A stretch of 64,000 nucleotides of DNA. It comes from Enterococcus hirae ATCC 9790. Lineage in GTDB: Bacteria; Bacillota; Bacilli; Lactobacillales; Enterococcaceae. The stretch spans positions 110,856 to 174,855 of the forward strand of contig NC_018081.1 in NCBI RefSeq assembly GCF_000271405.2. Reading direction: 5' to 3'. The stretch's first letter is position 1. Every line of letters begins with the position of its first letter. Both the position numbers and the translations under genes were made by a program. A model generated the notes under the pieces. That model was not told where the DNA came from. It made no database searches and saw only the letters and a program-made list of their open reading frames with translations. Below, in pieces: positions 33,940 through 40,833 of this stretch.

Positions 33940-34085
33940 GTTTCCCCTCTTTTCTGCTTGCTAATACGCAAAGCACAAGCATGGCAATTGCGAATAACAA
34001 GCCAAAGATGACGTAGTTTTTTTGATACAATCACTAACGTGAAAAATAAAATAATGAGTAAATCAATTGTTTTTTCATTCATCAT
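33917..34085 (-). pseudogene. small membrane protein, frame disturbed at an A7 tract
   Basis: The start overlaps the previous stop. MNEKTIDLLIILFFTLVIVS is a membrane helix. In the present frame a basic, unlikely tail follows. One base over, a second helix continues (NYVIFGLLFAIAMLVLCVLA) with a charged end at 33917. A6 in place of A7 would give a 55-aa two-helix protein, so one A seems to have been gained. Confidence 0.5.
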
Positions 34086-34375
34086 TCAAATTCCTCCAGC
34101 AATTCAGATTCCTCCATTAAATGGAACACCATTTCTTTCTGATACTTAAGGACAGCTCGTCTAAAAGTTTGACACTCTTCGCAATTGCAATTGCTTCGAA
34201 ACGATTTCTTAATGATGTTTCCTTGTTCAAAAATACTAATTGCGTAAAGATTAGCTGGTCCAGCGATTTTGATTGCCACACATTCATCATCTGCCACAGC
34301 TAGTGAAAGACCTAAGCTTTCTTTTTCACATTCATTAGCTAATTCTTCAATAAGATTTTCAATTTTTTTGTTCAT
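34082..34375 (-). CDS. hypothetical phage protein
   Basis: 97 aa, acidic. SNCNCEECQTFRRAVLKYQK holds a CxCxxC cluster that could bind metal. It overlaps the following membrane gene start. No family recognised. Confidence 0.7.
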   Translation of the reverse strand: MNKKIENLIEELANECEKESLGLSLAVADDECVAIKIAGPANLYAISIFEQGNIIKKSFRSNCNCEECQTFRRAVLKYQKEMVFHLMEESELLEEFE

Positions 34376-34412
34376 ATGTTATAATTCTCCTGATATATAT
34401 TTTTGTTTGTTA

Positions 34413-34449
34413 CCAATTAGCGACCCTCATTGCTAATTGGTCTTTTTTT
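34413..34449 (+). terminator. plus-strand terminator inside the minus-strand operon
   Basis: A perfect 9-bp stem (CCAATTAGC/GCTAATTGG) followed by TCTTTTTTT on the plus strand. The minus side lacks a U-run. No plus-strand gene ends here, so it may stop antisense transcription. Confidence 0.6.
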
Positions 34450-34600
34450 ATTCAAATTGAGCCTCCGTTAACTCGTAATCAACTTTTTGCTGCGCTTGTT
34501 CAAATAACTTATTTAAGTTATCTTCTGTTGCGAAAGTTAGAATCTTTTCAATGTTTGGAAATACAGTTTTAATAAATTCAATTTTCTCTTTTGTCATCAT
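34448..34600 (-). CDS. small helical phage protein
   Basis: 50 aa (MMTKEKIEFIKTVFPNIEKI), helical. The ATG overlaps the stop of the 62-aa gene upstream (4 bp). Unknown function. Confidence 0.6.
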   Translation of the reverse strand: MMTKEKIEFIKTVFPNIEKILTFATEDNLNKLFEQAQQKVDYELTEAQFE

Positions 34601-34785
34601 AATCTAGCCTCCCTATTTTTTATTTCTAAAAAACGTAAATCTTCAAGCTCAATTTCAATCAGTTTCGCTTGGCTATCTGTCAATTGCTTAGATTTTTTTA
34701 GCGCTTCTCGCTCTTCTTGCAATACTTTTCTGCGCCATTTAATCAATCCAAGTATTTGGTTTTCTTGTTGCAAGGTATATGCCAT
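34597..34785 (-). CDS. small coiled-coil phage protein
   Basis: 62 aa, nearly all helical (WRRKVLQEEREALKKSKQLT). AAGGAGA lies 7 bp upstream of the ATG. It is the first minus gene left of a head-to-head junction with a plus gene. Confidence 0.65.
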   Translation of the reverse strand: MAYTLQQENQILGLIKWRRKVLQEEREALKKSKQLTDSQAKLIEIELEDLRFLEIKNREARL

Positions 34786-34863
34786 ATCACTTCTCCTTTC
34801 GTTTATTGAATTTCTCCATTTCTATTTGATAAAATATTTCTATAGAAATGGAGGTGAAAACAT

Positions 34864-35076
34864 ATGTCTCAAGTTAACAAAAGTACTAATGAACTAGCCG
34901 TCGATCTTGTTATAGCTTGGTTAAATCATGAAAAAGAAGTAGCGTATGAAAGCGGAAGAACTTCTGTTAAAGGCCAAGCAAAATCTGTAAAAGAAGTTGC
35001 TCAAGCCTACCTTGATTTTTCCTATACTCTAGTCAACGGTAAACTTCCTGATAACCTTGAAAATCAGAAAAAGTAA
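34864..35076 (+). CDS. plus-strand hypothetical protein in the alternating array
   Basis: 70 aa (MSQVNKSTNELAVDLVIAWL), helical. Promoter TTGAAT, 18 bp, TAAAAT. A 12-bp inverted repeat (CTCCATTTCTAT/ATAGAAATGGAG) brackets the -10 and overlaps the ribosome site, so repressor control is likely. Its stop touches the stop of the opposing gene at 35077. Confidence 0.65.
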   Translation: MSQVNKSTNELAVDLVIAWLNHEKEVAYESGRTSVKGQAKSVKEVAQAYLDFSYTLVNGKLPDNLENQKK

Positions 35077-35223
35077 TTAGTAATTTTTTAAGAGCTCTGC
35101 AATGGCTGCAACCATTGCGGAGTTTTCTTCTTTTACAGCATCTTCCATAGCTTTTTCAGCCTTTTTTAAAATGTTTACTTTGATATCTAGTATTTCCTTT
35201 TGCTTTTCTGCATATTCTTCCAT
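35077..35223 (-). CDS. small helical protein, convergent partner
   Basis: 48 aa (MEEYAEKQKEILDIKVNILK) with a strong AAAGGAGGTGAG site. The terminator of the opposing plus gene is encoded inside its coding region. Unknown function. Confidence 0.6.
   Translation of the reverse strand: MEEYAEKQKEILDIKVNILKKAEKAMEDAVKEENSAMVAAIAELLKNY
35095..35134 (+). terminator. terminator of the 34864 gene, inside an opposing gene
   Basis: An 11-bp stem (CTCTGCAATGG/CCATTGCGGAG, one mismatch), loop CTGCAA, then TTTTCTTCTTTT. Confidence 0.7.
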
Positions 35224-35250
35224 TTTTCTCACCTCCTTTGCCTCTCACCG

Positions 35251-35350
35251 TCACCACCTCCGGAAAGAGGAGTTGCATTATGAAAAAATAGTATTAGTAG
35301 CAGATATAGAAAGGAGAAAAATCTACAACTCCTCTTTTCGGAAGTGGTGA
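35251..35350 (+). repeat. 25-bp inverted repeat enclosing a broken 23-codon ORF
   Basis: Arms 35251-35275 and 35326-35350 pair over 25 bp with two mismatches. The left arm contains GAGGAG, followed by ATG AAA AAA TAG at 35280. With one more A the frame reads MKKIVLVADIERRKIYNSSF and ends at 35350. The right arm covers the Shine-Dalgarno in the folded RNA. It may be a small regulated peptide gene or a hairpin repeat. Confidence 0.45.
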
Positions 35351-35371
35351 ATGTAGAACAAGTTTAAATAT

Positions 35372-35656
35372 TTAAATTTCAAAAGTTTCTTTTAAAAATC
35401 GTTGTAATTCAGTTCGTTCAATTCGAATATCTTGTTCACTCCATTGTTGAATCTTTAAACCTTTTGAAATCCAACCGCTTAATTTGTCATCACCAATTCT
35501 CAATATTTCTTTTACTTGAGACTTATTCGGGTAAGGTGGTAATTCAACAGTTTTAGTCAACAAGCTGGATCGCTTTTCGATTTCTTTCAAAACAATAAAA
35601 GTAATATTACTTGCTAATTCGTTTTGAATTACTTCATCTGGAATGTTTAGTTGCAT
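35372..35656 (-). CDS. excisionase/MerR-like helix-turn-helix protein
   Basis: 94 aa. The C-terminal winged-helix segment (PNKSQVKEILRIGDDKLSGW, then RIERTELQRFLKETFEI) resembles excisionase-type DNA-binding proteins of enterococcal and lactococcal phages. It could be the phage Xis or an early regulator. AGGAGG precedes the start. Confidence 0.65.
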   Translation of the reverse strand: MQLNIPDEVIQNELASNITFIVLKEIEKRSSLLTKTVELPPYPNKSQVKEILRIGDDKLSGWISKGLKIQQWSEQDIRIERTELQRFLKETFEI

Positions 35657-35758
35657 AGATTACACCTCCTACACTGTTGATTTTTGTTCATTTCTTTTGC
35701 TAAAATTTTCTTATCAGTGAGTGGTCCACTGAAATAAATAATATTGGAGGTAATCCAC

Positions 35759-36247
35759 ATAGGAACACAATATTTTCAGAAAGTTTGTACTAATGGTCAC
35801 CAAATAAGTGATCGGTCCACTATCAATTCAGATCCTCAGCCTGAAGAATATTGCGAAGAATGCGGAAGCAAAGTTATCACCACCTGTCCGACTTGTAGGA
35901 TACCTATACTAGGGCACAAAACTATTGATGGAGTTATTACTCTTGGTTATATAACACCAGTTCCCCAATATTGTCGTCATTGCTCAAACCCTTACCCGTG
36001 GACTTCACTCATCTTAGAAAGTGCTGTTGAGCTTCTTTCTTTAGATGAAGATTTACCTGATAGCGATAAACTTCTTATAAAAACCGCTATTCCAGATCTC
36101 TTGGTTGACACTCCTAAAACCAAGTTAGCAGAAGCTAAATTTAAAAAAGGTTTTTCTAACGCCTCAAAACTAGTTAAGGATTCGCTCTACAATCTTCTTG
36201 TAGATGTATTATCAGAATCAGTTAAAAAAACTATTTTTCCAAATTAG
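35759..36247 (+). CDS. DUF2321 zinc-ribbon protein
   Basis: About 162 aa. VCTNGHQISDRST and the Cys pairs CEECGS, CPTCR and CRHCSNP match DUF2321, whose role is unknown. GGAGG stands 8 bp before ATA (35759), where an ATG would be expected; otherwise a TTG at 35744 overlaps the ribosome site. So a mutated start codon is possible. Promoter TTGATT, 18 bp, TAAAAT. The 3' end overlaps an opposing zinc-ribbon gene. Confidence 0.75.
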   Translation: MGTQYFQKVCTNGHQISDRSTINSDPQPEEYCEECGSKVITTCPTCRIPILGHKTIDGVITLGYITPVPQYCRHCSNPYPWTSLILESAVELLSLDEDLPDSDKLLIKTAIPDLLVDTPKTKLAEAKFKKGFSNASKLVKDSLYNLLVDVLSESVKKTIFPN

Positions 36248-36397
36248 CTTTTCCACACCAACAACAAAAATTTGAGTCTTTTCTTATAACACGGTTACAC
36301 CAAGAACATTTAGTGTAATCGTGTTTTCTTTTCAGATACTTCAAATAACCTTTTCTCCTAATAGTTTTTTAATTCTTGGTTTAAAACGACTAAACAT
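36231..36397 (-). pseudogene. zinc-ribbon protein gene with one-base shift
   Basis: It starts MFSRFKPRIKKLLGEK behind AGGAGGTG, then stops. One base over, it continues GYLKYLKRKHDYTKCSWCNR and DSNFCCWCGKANLEK, a two-CxxC zinc ribbon ending at 36231. One added A (GAA AAA GGT) gives a 55-aa protein. The plus-gene terminator lies within it. Confidence 0.55.
36288..36333 (+). terminator. terminator of the DUF2321 gene, inside an opposing gene
   Basis: AACACGGTTACAC pairs with GTGTAATCGTGTT (one G-T pair), then TTTCTTTTC. Confidence 0.75.
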
Positions 36398-36408
36398 TTA
36401 TTACACCT

Positions 36409-36455
36409 CCTACGCTGGTTGTTTGATTTTCACCCCGTTTGATATAATTGAACTA
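36409..36455. promoter_or_regulatory. divergent hinge with plus-strand promoter (one of four related copies)
   Basis: The hinge holds the minus gene's ribosome site, the element CGCTGGTTGTTTGA, and a plus promoter (TTGTTT, 18 bp, TATAAT with TGA extension). Related hinges lie at 35657-35743, 37028-37116 and 37839-37939. Confidence 0.6.
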
Positions 36456-36468
36456 AGGAGGTGAAAAT

Positions 36469-36819
36469 ATGAAAAATATTCAAATGCCATCCGAATCAGA
36501 GTATGTTCTAACAGCGATGTATAAAGAGTTTTTAGATCGTTATAAAAATGGTATTCCTAGAAATAAAGCAAAAATTTTCGGTCACCAATCTAATATTGGA
36601 AATTTAGTACCAGAAATTTGGGAAGAAGATTTAAAAGGACTACTTGATGAACTAAAAGAACTTGGACTAATTTCTGCAACTGGTGGCTCTGATATCTATC
36701 AATATGTTTCTTTAACAACTAACGGCATTAGTTATATGGAATATAGAGCTGGAAACAAAATTGAGGATGCAATTAAATCATTAGTCTCTTTAAAATCTTT
36801 ACTACCTTCTAATAAGTAA
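36469..36819 (+). CDS. winged-helix-like plus-strand protein
   Basis: 116 aa. SESEYVLTAMYKEFLDRYKN, LKGLLDELKELGLISATGGS, then YVSLTTNGISYMEYRA is the pattern of a small winged-helix protein (YjcQ-like in outline). AAGGAGGTG precedes the ATG. Its end overlaps the opposing Tad2-like gene by 11 bp. Confidence 0.65.
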   Translation: MKNIQMPSESEYVLTAMYKEFLDRYKNGIPRNKAKIFGHQSNIGNLVPEIWEEDLKGLLDELKELGLISATGGSDIYQYVSLTTNGISYMEYRAGNKIEDAIKSLVSLKSLLPSNK

Positions 36820-37027
36820 CCCAGTCATCTGCTTGTAAATCTTCTGCTGTAGGTTGCCATCCGAGTAGCAATTTGCGTTCTACTGGTTCCCTATTGCTAA
36901 GCAAAATCATGCAAGCAGATGTATTAGTAGGGATAATCCATAACATTCTCTCTTCTTTTTGCCATTCTTTTCTAGTAATTGCTTTTCCTTTAGGTAACGC
37001 AATATCTATTGCCTCTCTTATATTCAC
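36809..37027 (-). CDS. DUF2829 / Tad2-like putative anti-Thoeris protein
   Basis: 72 aa. MNIREAIDIALPKGKAITRK, EWQKEERMLWII, LLGWQPTAEDLQADDWVTY match the small DUF2829 family. Characterised members (Tad2) sequester cyclic ADP-ribose-type signals and so block Thoeris defence. The Trp and Asp-Asp-Trp ends are conserved features. Activity here is inferred from family only. GAGGTG precedes the start. Confidence 0.8.
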   Translation of the reverse strand: MNIREAIDIALPKGKAITRKEWQKEERMLWIIPTNTSACMILLSNREPVERKLLLGWQPTAEDLQADDWVTY

Positions 37028-37116
37028 ATTCTCACCTCACGCTGGTTGTTTAAAATTTGTTATTTTGATAAACTATCATCAATACTTAATAATTCTTGAA
37101 TGAAAGGAACAAAAAA

Positions 37117-37714
37117 TTGAATCTTATACTCAGTTTCTTTTTACCTCTACTATCATTTGTTTTTTCTACAATCGCCTTTTTATTTACTTTGAAAAATGAA
37201 TATAATAAAAAATTCAATCTTCAATTACAGGTGTTAGATGAGAATATTAGCGAATGGAAAATAGATCGCTTCTCAACTGAAAATCCCGACAATTATTTCC
37301 AATATAGATATCGTTTATTTCCAAATGTCGTAATAACAAATAATAGTTCAATTCCAGTTACAATAAATTCCTTTTCACTTAACGATAAATACAAATTCAG
37401 CATATTTACTAACAATGCAAAACATTATTCTGTGACAATCGAAACTAATTCGACTAAAAAAGATGAAATCACATTTTATTCAGTTGGAAAAGAAAATAGA
37501 AATAGCACTTGATAACAACAATGTTTTAAAGCCTGTTATAACAATTGCTCCATTTGAATCAGTTACTGGATTACTTTTTTTCATGTTCGATGAATCTCTA
37601 ATAGGTAAAAATACTATTACTGTTTATACATCTCGCGGCAATAAGGAATTCCCTCTAACCATTTCGTCACAGTACAACTCTGTTGTCCAGACTGGATATG
37701 TCCCTCCGCTATAA
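37117..37714 (+). pseudogene. membrane-anchored beta-domain protein, frameshifted
   Basis: TTG start at 37117 (AAAGGA 8 bp upstream): NLILSFFLPLLSFVFSTIAF anchor, then an extracytoplasmic domain (RLFPNVVITNNSSIPVTINS). The frame stops at 37512. One base over, it continues NVLKPVITIAPFESVTGLLF to VVQTGYVPPL at 37714. Together about 198 aa, resembling an Ig-like surface domain. Promoter TTGTTT, 17 bp, TAAACT. The 3' end overlaps an opposing gene. Confidence 0.6.
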
Positions 37715-37838
37715 TCTTTATTTTGATTTTTTCAGGTGGTTCTTTTGCCAAATCATTAAACTCTTTTATAACTTCTTCGTATTCTTCTATCAAAGATGTA
37801 ACATCGGGTGATAGAAGATTTTCTTTTAAACTCTTCAT
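37617..37838 (-). CDS. small hypothetical phage protein
   Basis: 73 aa from ATG 37838 (MKSLKENLLSPDVTSLIEEY), preferred over an upstream in-frame start because GAGGTG is adjacent. It overlaps the opposing gene by about 98 bp, which suggests that one of the two has an altered 3' end. No family recognised. Confidence 0.55.
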   Translation of the reverse strand: MKSLKENLLSPDVTSLIEEYEEVIKEFNDLAKEPPEKIKIKIIAEGHIQSGQQSCTVTKWLEGIPYCREMYKQ

Positions 37839-37939
37839 ACTACACCTCGTATAACCACGCTGGTTGTTTGACATTTTTGTTTTTGCTAAAATTTTCTTAT
37901 CAGAGTGACAGGCTGAAATACTGATAAGGAGGTGGTAAC

Positions 37940-38224
37940 ATGTTTACAAGAATCACTTTTTCAAATGGTGAAACATTAGATATATCTACTAACACAGTTA
38001 TACATGCATGGAAATCTGACAATCGGACTGATAACAAAGACAACATGTATTATGCAACTATGATTTTTGAAGGATCCAACCTAGACGGAAGTTCAATTTG
38101 TACCTCTGATCCAATTGCTGGACTTAAGGGATTATTTGGTCATTCTGATTGGTTTTCTATAGTAGATACACCAAATAAAGTTTTTAAAACTTCAGCCATT
38201 GTCTCTCTAGAATCTATTGGTTAG
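37940..38224 (+). CDS. hypothetical plus-strand protein
   Basis: 94 aa, beta-rich (MFTRITFSNGETLDISTNTV). Promoter TTGTTT, 17 bp, TAAAAT with TGC extension. The leader holds an 8-bp inverted repeat (CTTATCAG/CTGATAAG) that abuts the AAGGAGG site. The end overlaps the next minus gene by 11 bp. Confidence 0.65.
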   Translation: MFTRITFSNGETLDISTNTVIHAWKSDNRTDNKDNMYYATMIFEGSNLDGSSICTSDPIAGLKGLFGHSDWFSIVDTPNKVFKTSAIVSLESIG

Positions 38225-38426
38225 TATTTTGTTTCAAGGCAATCATTCTGATTTCATCGCAAATTTCATCAATAATATAATGGCTTTTGGAATCAGAATG
38301 ATATGCTTTTAGAGCCATTACATTCATAACTGCATCTTCATATGTTGATGCTTCTTTTATAAACGCTTCAGCAACCTCTTTAATACTGTCTTTTAATCGA
38401 ATCGTTATATTCAAAACCCTTTCCAT
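38214..38426 (-). CDS. small hypothetical phage protein
   Basis: 70 aa from the second ATG (MERVLNITIRLKDSIKEVAE), with GGAGGTG upstream. A helical protein with a short beta start, ribbon-helix-helix-like in outline. Early gene after Cro. Confidence 0.6.
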   Translation of the reverse strand: MERVLNITIRLKDSIKEVAEAFIKEASTYEDAVMNVMALKAYHSDSKSHYIIDEICDEIRMIALKQNTNQ

Positions 38427-38439
38427 CCTTCTCACCTCC

Positions 38440-38640
38440 TCACGCTGGTTGATTGCTAGAATCTACTTCTAACTTGATATCTAAAAGTTCTTCGATTTGT
38501 TTCAAACGTCCCTTAGGTTTTCTTTTTTCGACGAAAATATCTCGTAAATAAGTAACTGATATACCCATTCGTCGAGCTAATTCTCGTTGACTCCAACCCT
38601 TTTTAACAAGAGCGATTTGTACTTGTTGTTTTAAAGTCAT
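38440..38640 (-). CDS. Cro-like XRE regulator
   Basis: 66 aa. VKKGWSQRELARRMGISVTY is a clear helix-turn-helix. It is divergent from the CI-like gene across a 268-bp operator region and heads the minus-strand early genes, the classical Cro place. Confidence 0.85.
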   Translation of the reverse strand: MTLKQQVQIALVKKGWSQRELARRMGISVTYLRDIFVEKRKPKGRLKQIEELLDIKLEVDSSNQPA

Positions 38641-38908
38641 TAAATATCACCTCCAACAGATTATTTTCCTTCCTTTTATTACTTTTTTATTGACTTAAAA
38701 AGGAATATATTCTATTATGTAAGCATAGGAAATACAGCGCACAACAAACAAGCTTTCTTTATTGTCTTGCCGGACTTTTCGCTAATAGCTCGTGTGTTTT
38801 GTGTGTTGTAAATATCTTGCTTACAAAAAAGAGTATAAAGTATTATTTTCTCTTTGTCAACAACAAAAAGGAATTTATTATCTTTTTTTAGGCGTAAGGA
38901 GAAAGAAA
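38641..38908. promoter_or_regulatory. CI/Cro switch region
   Basis: The plus side has TTGTCA, 16 bp, TATTAT for the repressor gene. Another plus box set (TTGACT, 17 bp, TATTAT at 38691-38719) overlaps the likely Cro promoter. Both spacers contain AAAAGGAAT, the left one as palindrome GAATATATTC, so they are candidate operators. A pair of TTTGTGTGTTG-like inverted segments lies between. Confidence 0.55.
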
Positions 38909-39322
38909 ATGACTTTAGTAGCTAGAATTAAAGAATTAGCACAAGAACAATCCTTAACTTTAGCAGAGTTAGAACGAAAATTAAATTTTCCAAATAGTTC
39001 AATCAGAAAATGGGATCAGCAAAATCCAGGGATAAACAAAATACAAAAAGTAGCAGATTACTTTGATGTATCAACTGATTATCTTTTAGGACGTACTGAT
39101 AAGCGCCATTATTATGATTTAACAGAGAAAGATAAACAAGATATTGCTCTACAAGCTGAAAAATTACTTGAAGGCTTAGATTCAGATGCTGAAACAAATT
39201 ATTATGGCGAACCTTTAGACGATGAAGATAAGGAAAAATTATACGATGCAATTCAACTTGCATTATCCTTAACTAAGGTTAAAGCAAAGAAAAAATTCAC
39301 TCCTAAAAAATATCGTCAATAG
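38909..39322 (+). CDS. CI-like XRE repressor
   Basis: 137 aa from ATG 38909 (MTLVARIKELAQEQSLTLAE), with AAGGAG 7 bp upstream; an upstream in-frame ATG lies in the operator and is rejected. The helix-turn-helix includes NSSIRKWDQQNPGINKIQKV and ADYFDVSTDYLLGRTD. No LexA-like protease domain; the ImmA-type gene next door would relieve repression. Confidence 0.9.
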   Translation: MTLVARIKELAQEQSLTLAELERKLNFPNSSIRKWDQQNPGINKIQKVADYFDVSTDYLLGRTDKRHYYDLTEKDKQDIALQAEKLLEGLDSDAETNYYGEPLDDEDKEKLYDAIQLALSLTKVKAKKKFTPKKYRQ

Positions 39323-39334
39323 GTGGGCTTTTAT

Positions 39335-39787
39335 ATGCATTTAAACAAATACTGGATTTTAGAAGAAATAGAAAAATTGTTTGTGGAATTTGGGTCTGAT
39401 GCAATTAATCCATATAAAATAATCAAATACTCTGATATAGATTTAATTGAAACTAATTTAGGAAATAAAACATTAGGACAAACTATACACAATAGAAGAT
39501 GTTATGTAATATTAATCAATCAAAATCTATCTTATTCTATGAAAAGATTTGTATTATGGCATGAAATAGCCCACGTTAGACTCCATAAAGGTATTTCTAC
39601 AGCTGCTTTCAGGGCAAATAATCTGAATCGCATGATTTATGGTATAGAAGCTGAAGCCAACACATTTGCAATTGAAATGTTAACTAGAACAATAGATAAA
39701 CAAAATTTATCTTATATGAGTCAGTTCCAAATTATTGAATACTTAGGGTTACCACATACTCTAGAGCACTTTGTGCTACAACATTAA
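39335..39787 (+). CDS. ImmA/IrrE-family metallopeptidase
   Basis: 150 aa from ATG 39335 (MHLNKYWILEEIEKLF), with GGTGG 8 bp upstream. Zinc motif LWHEIAH (His76, Glu77, His80) and a distal EAEANTFAIE. Such proteases cleave CI-type repressors and trigger induction. It follows the repressor gene directly. Confidence 0.92.
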   Translation: MHLNKYWILEEIEKLFVEFGSDAINPYKIIKYSDIDLIETNLGNKTLGQTIHNRRCYVILINQNLSYSMKRFVLWHEIAHVRLHKGISTAAFRANNLNRMIYGIEAEANTFAIEMLTRTIDKQNLSYMSQFQIIEYLGLPHTLEHFVLQH

Positions 39788-39861
39788 AAGGCTCATAATG
39801 TAGAAAACGATAATCACATTGGAAAAAAGAAAATAAATGCCTTTGTAAATGGAGGAAAGAT

Positions 39862-40830
39862 ATGAAACCATTTGAACAAACGATTAAAAAAATCTTAAAT
39901 GATACTACAATTCAAAACTTTTTGGACAAAACTAATTTAAAAGAAACAGAGCAATATAGATTAATTGCTCACGTTATCCATCTATATTCTAATACAAATT
40001 ATGATAATAAGAAAAGTTTGGCATCTTTGCCATCTGATTATGTACTAATTGATATTGAAACTACGGGATTTGGACGTGAAGATAAAGTTATTCAAATTGC
40101 TGCAGTTAAAGTAATTAATGACAAAATATTTGATACTTTTGATTCTTATGTGAGTATAGGAGATAGTACTTTACCTACTCAAATTACTTATCTCACAAAT
40201 ATAAATGAAAAAATATTAGCAAACGCTCCAACTTTTACTGAAGTATCCGATAAATTACTTGACTTTATTGAGGATTTTCCAATAGTAGGCCATAATGTAA
40301 AAACGTTTGATTTACCATTTCTAGCAAGAAACGGATTAGACTTAAAAGATAGATTAGCTGTCGATACGGTCAATTTGGCTCGAACAACTCCTTTGAATGT
40401 AAAAAATTACAGACTTGAAACACTAACCGATTTTTATAAAATTGAAACTCAAGCCCACAATGCTCTAAACGATGTTTTAGCAACTTATGAAATATATAAC
40501 AATTTAAAAAATAGAGATTTCAATAAAAGAGAGAGACAAGAAAGAAAGCCTCAAGTCCTTGCTAATAAGAAAATAGCTTATACTGGACAATTTTCAAATT
40601 TTTCTAGAACATCTCTAGAACGTATTATTACTTCTCATGGAGGAACTATAACAAAAACTGTTACAAAAAACACTGATTATTTAATAGTCGGTCAACAAAT
40701 CGCTAAAAATCTTAAAGATGGCATTCATAGTTCAAAAGAAATCAAATGCCTAGCATATATTGAAAATGGAATATCAATTAAAATGCTTAATGAAGAACAG
40801 TTCTTACAATTGCTAAAAAAGGAGATTTAA
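39862..40830 (+). CDS. DEDDh exonuclease fused to a BRCT domain
   Basis: 322 aa. Residues 58-215 are a DnaQ-like 3'-5' exonuclease: VLIDIETTG (Asp64, Glu66), HNVKTFDLPFLA and HNALNDVLATYE. Residues 228-322 are a BRCT domain (NKKIAYTGQFSNFSRTSLER, TDYLIVGQ). Similar fusions occur in mobile DNA and near repair genes. Its place between ImmA and the integrase, where immunity genes gather, and the coupled unknown gene suggest a lysogeny-expressed DNA-processing or defence role (inference). Confidence 0.88.
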   Translation: MKPFEQTIKKILNDTTIQNFLDKTNLKETEQYRLIAHVIHLYSNTNYDNKKSLASLPSDYVLIDIETTGFGREDKVIQIAAVKVINDKIFDTFDSYVSIGDSTLPTQITYLTNINEKILANAPTFTEVSDKLLDFIEDFPIVGHNVKTFDLPFLARNGLDLKDRLAVDTVNLARTTPLNVKNYRLETLTDFYKIETQAHNALNDVLATYEIYNNLKNRDFNKRERQERKPQVLANKKIAYTGQFSNFSRTSLERIITSHGGTITKTVTKNTDYLIVGQQIAKNLKDGIHSSKEIKCLAYIENGISIKMLNEEQFLQLLKKEI

Positions 40831-40833
40831 GTA

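Noticed and set aside
38691..38719. A second repressor promoter (TTGACT-17-TATTAT) as main CI promoter
   Set aside because: It is 190 bp from the CI start and overlaps the likely Cro promoter and operator palindrome; kept only as part of the switch region.
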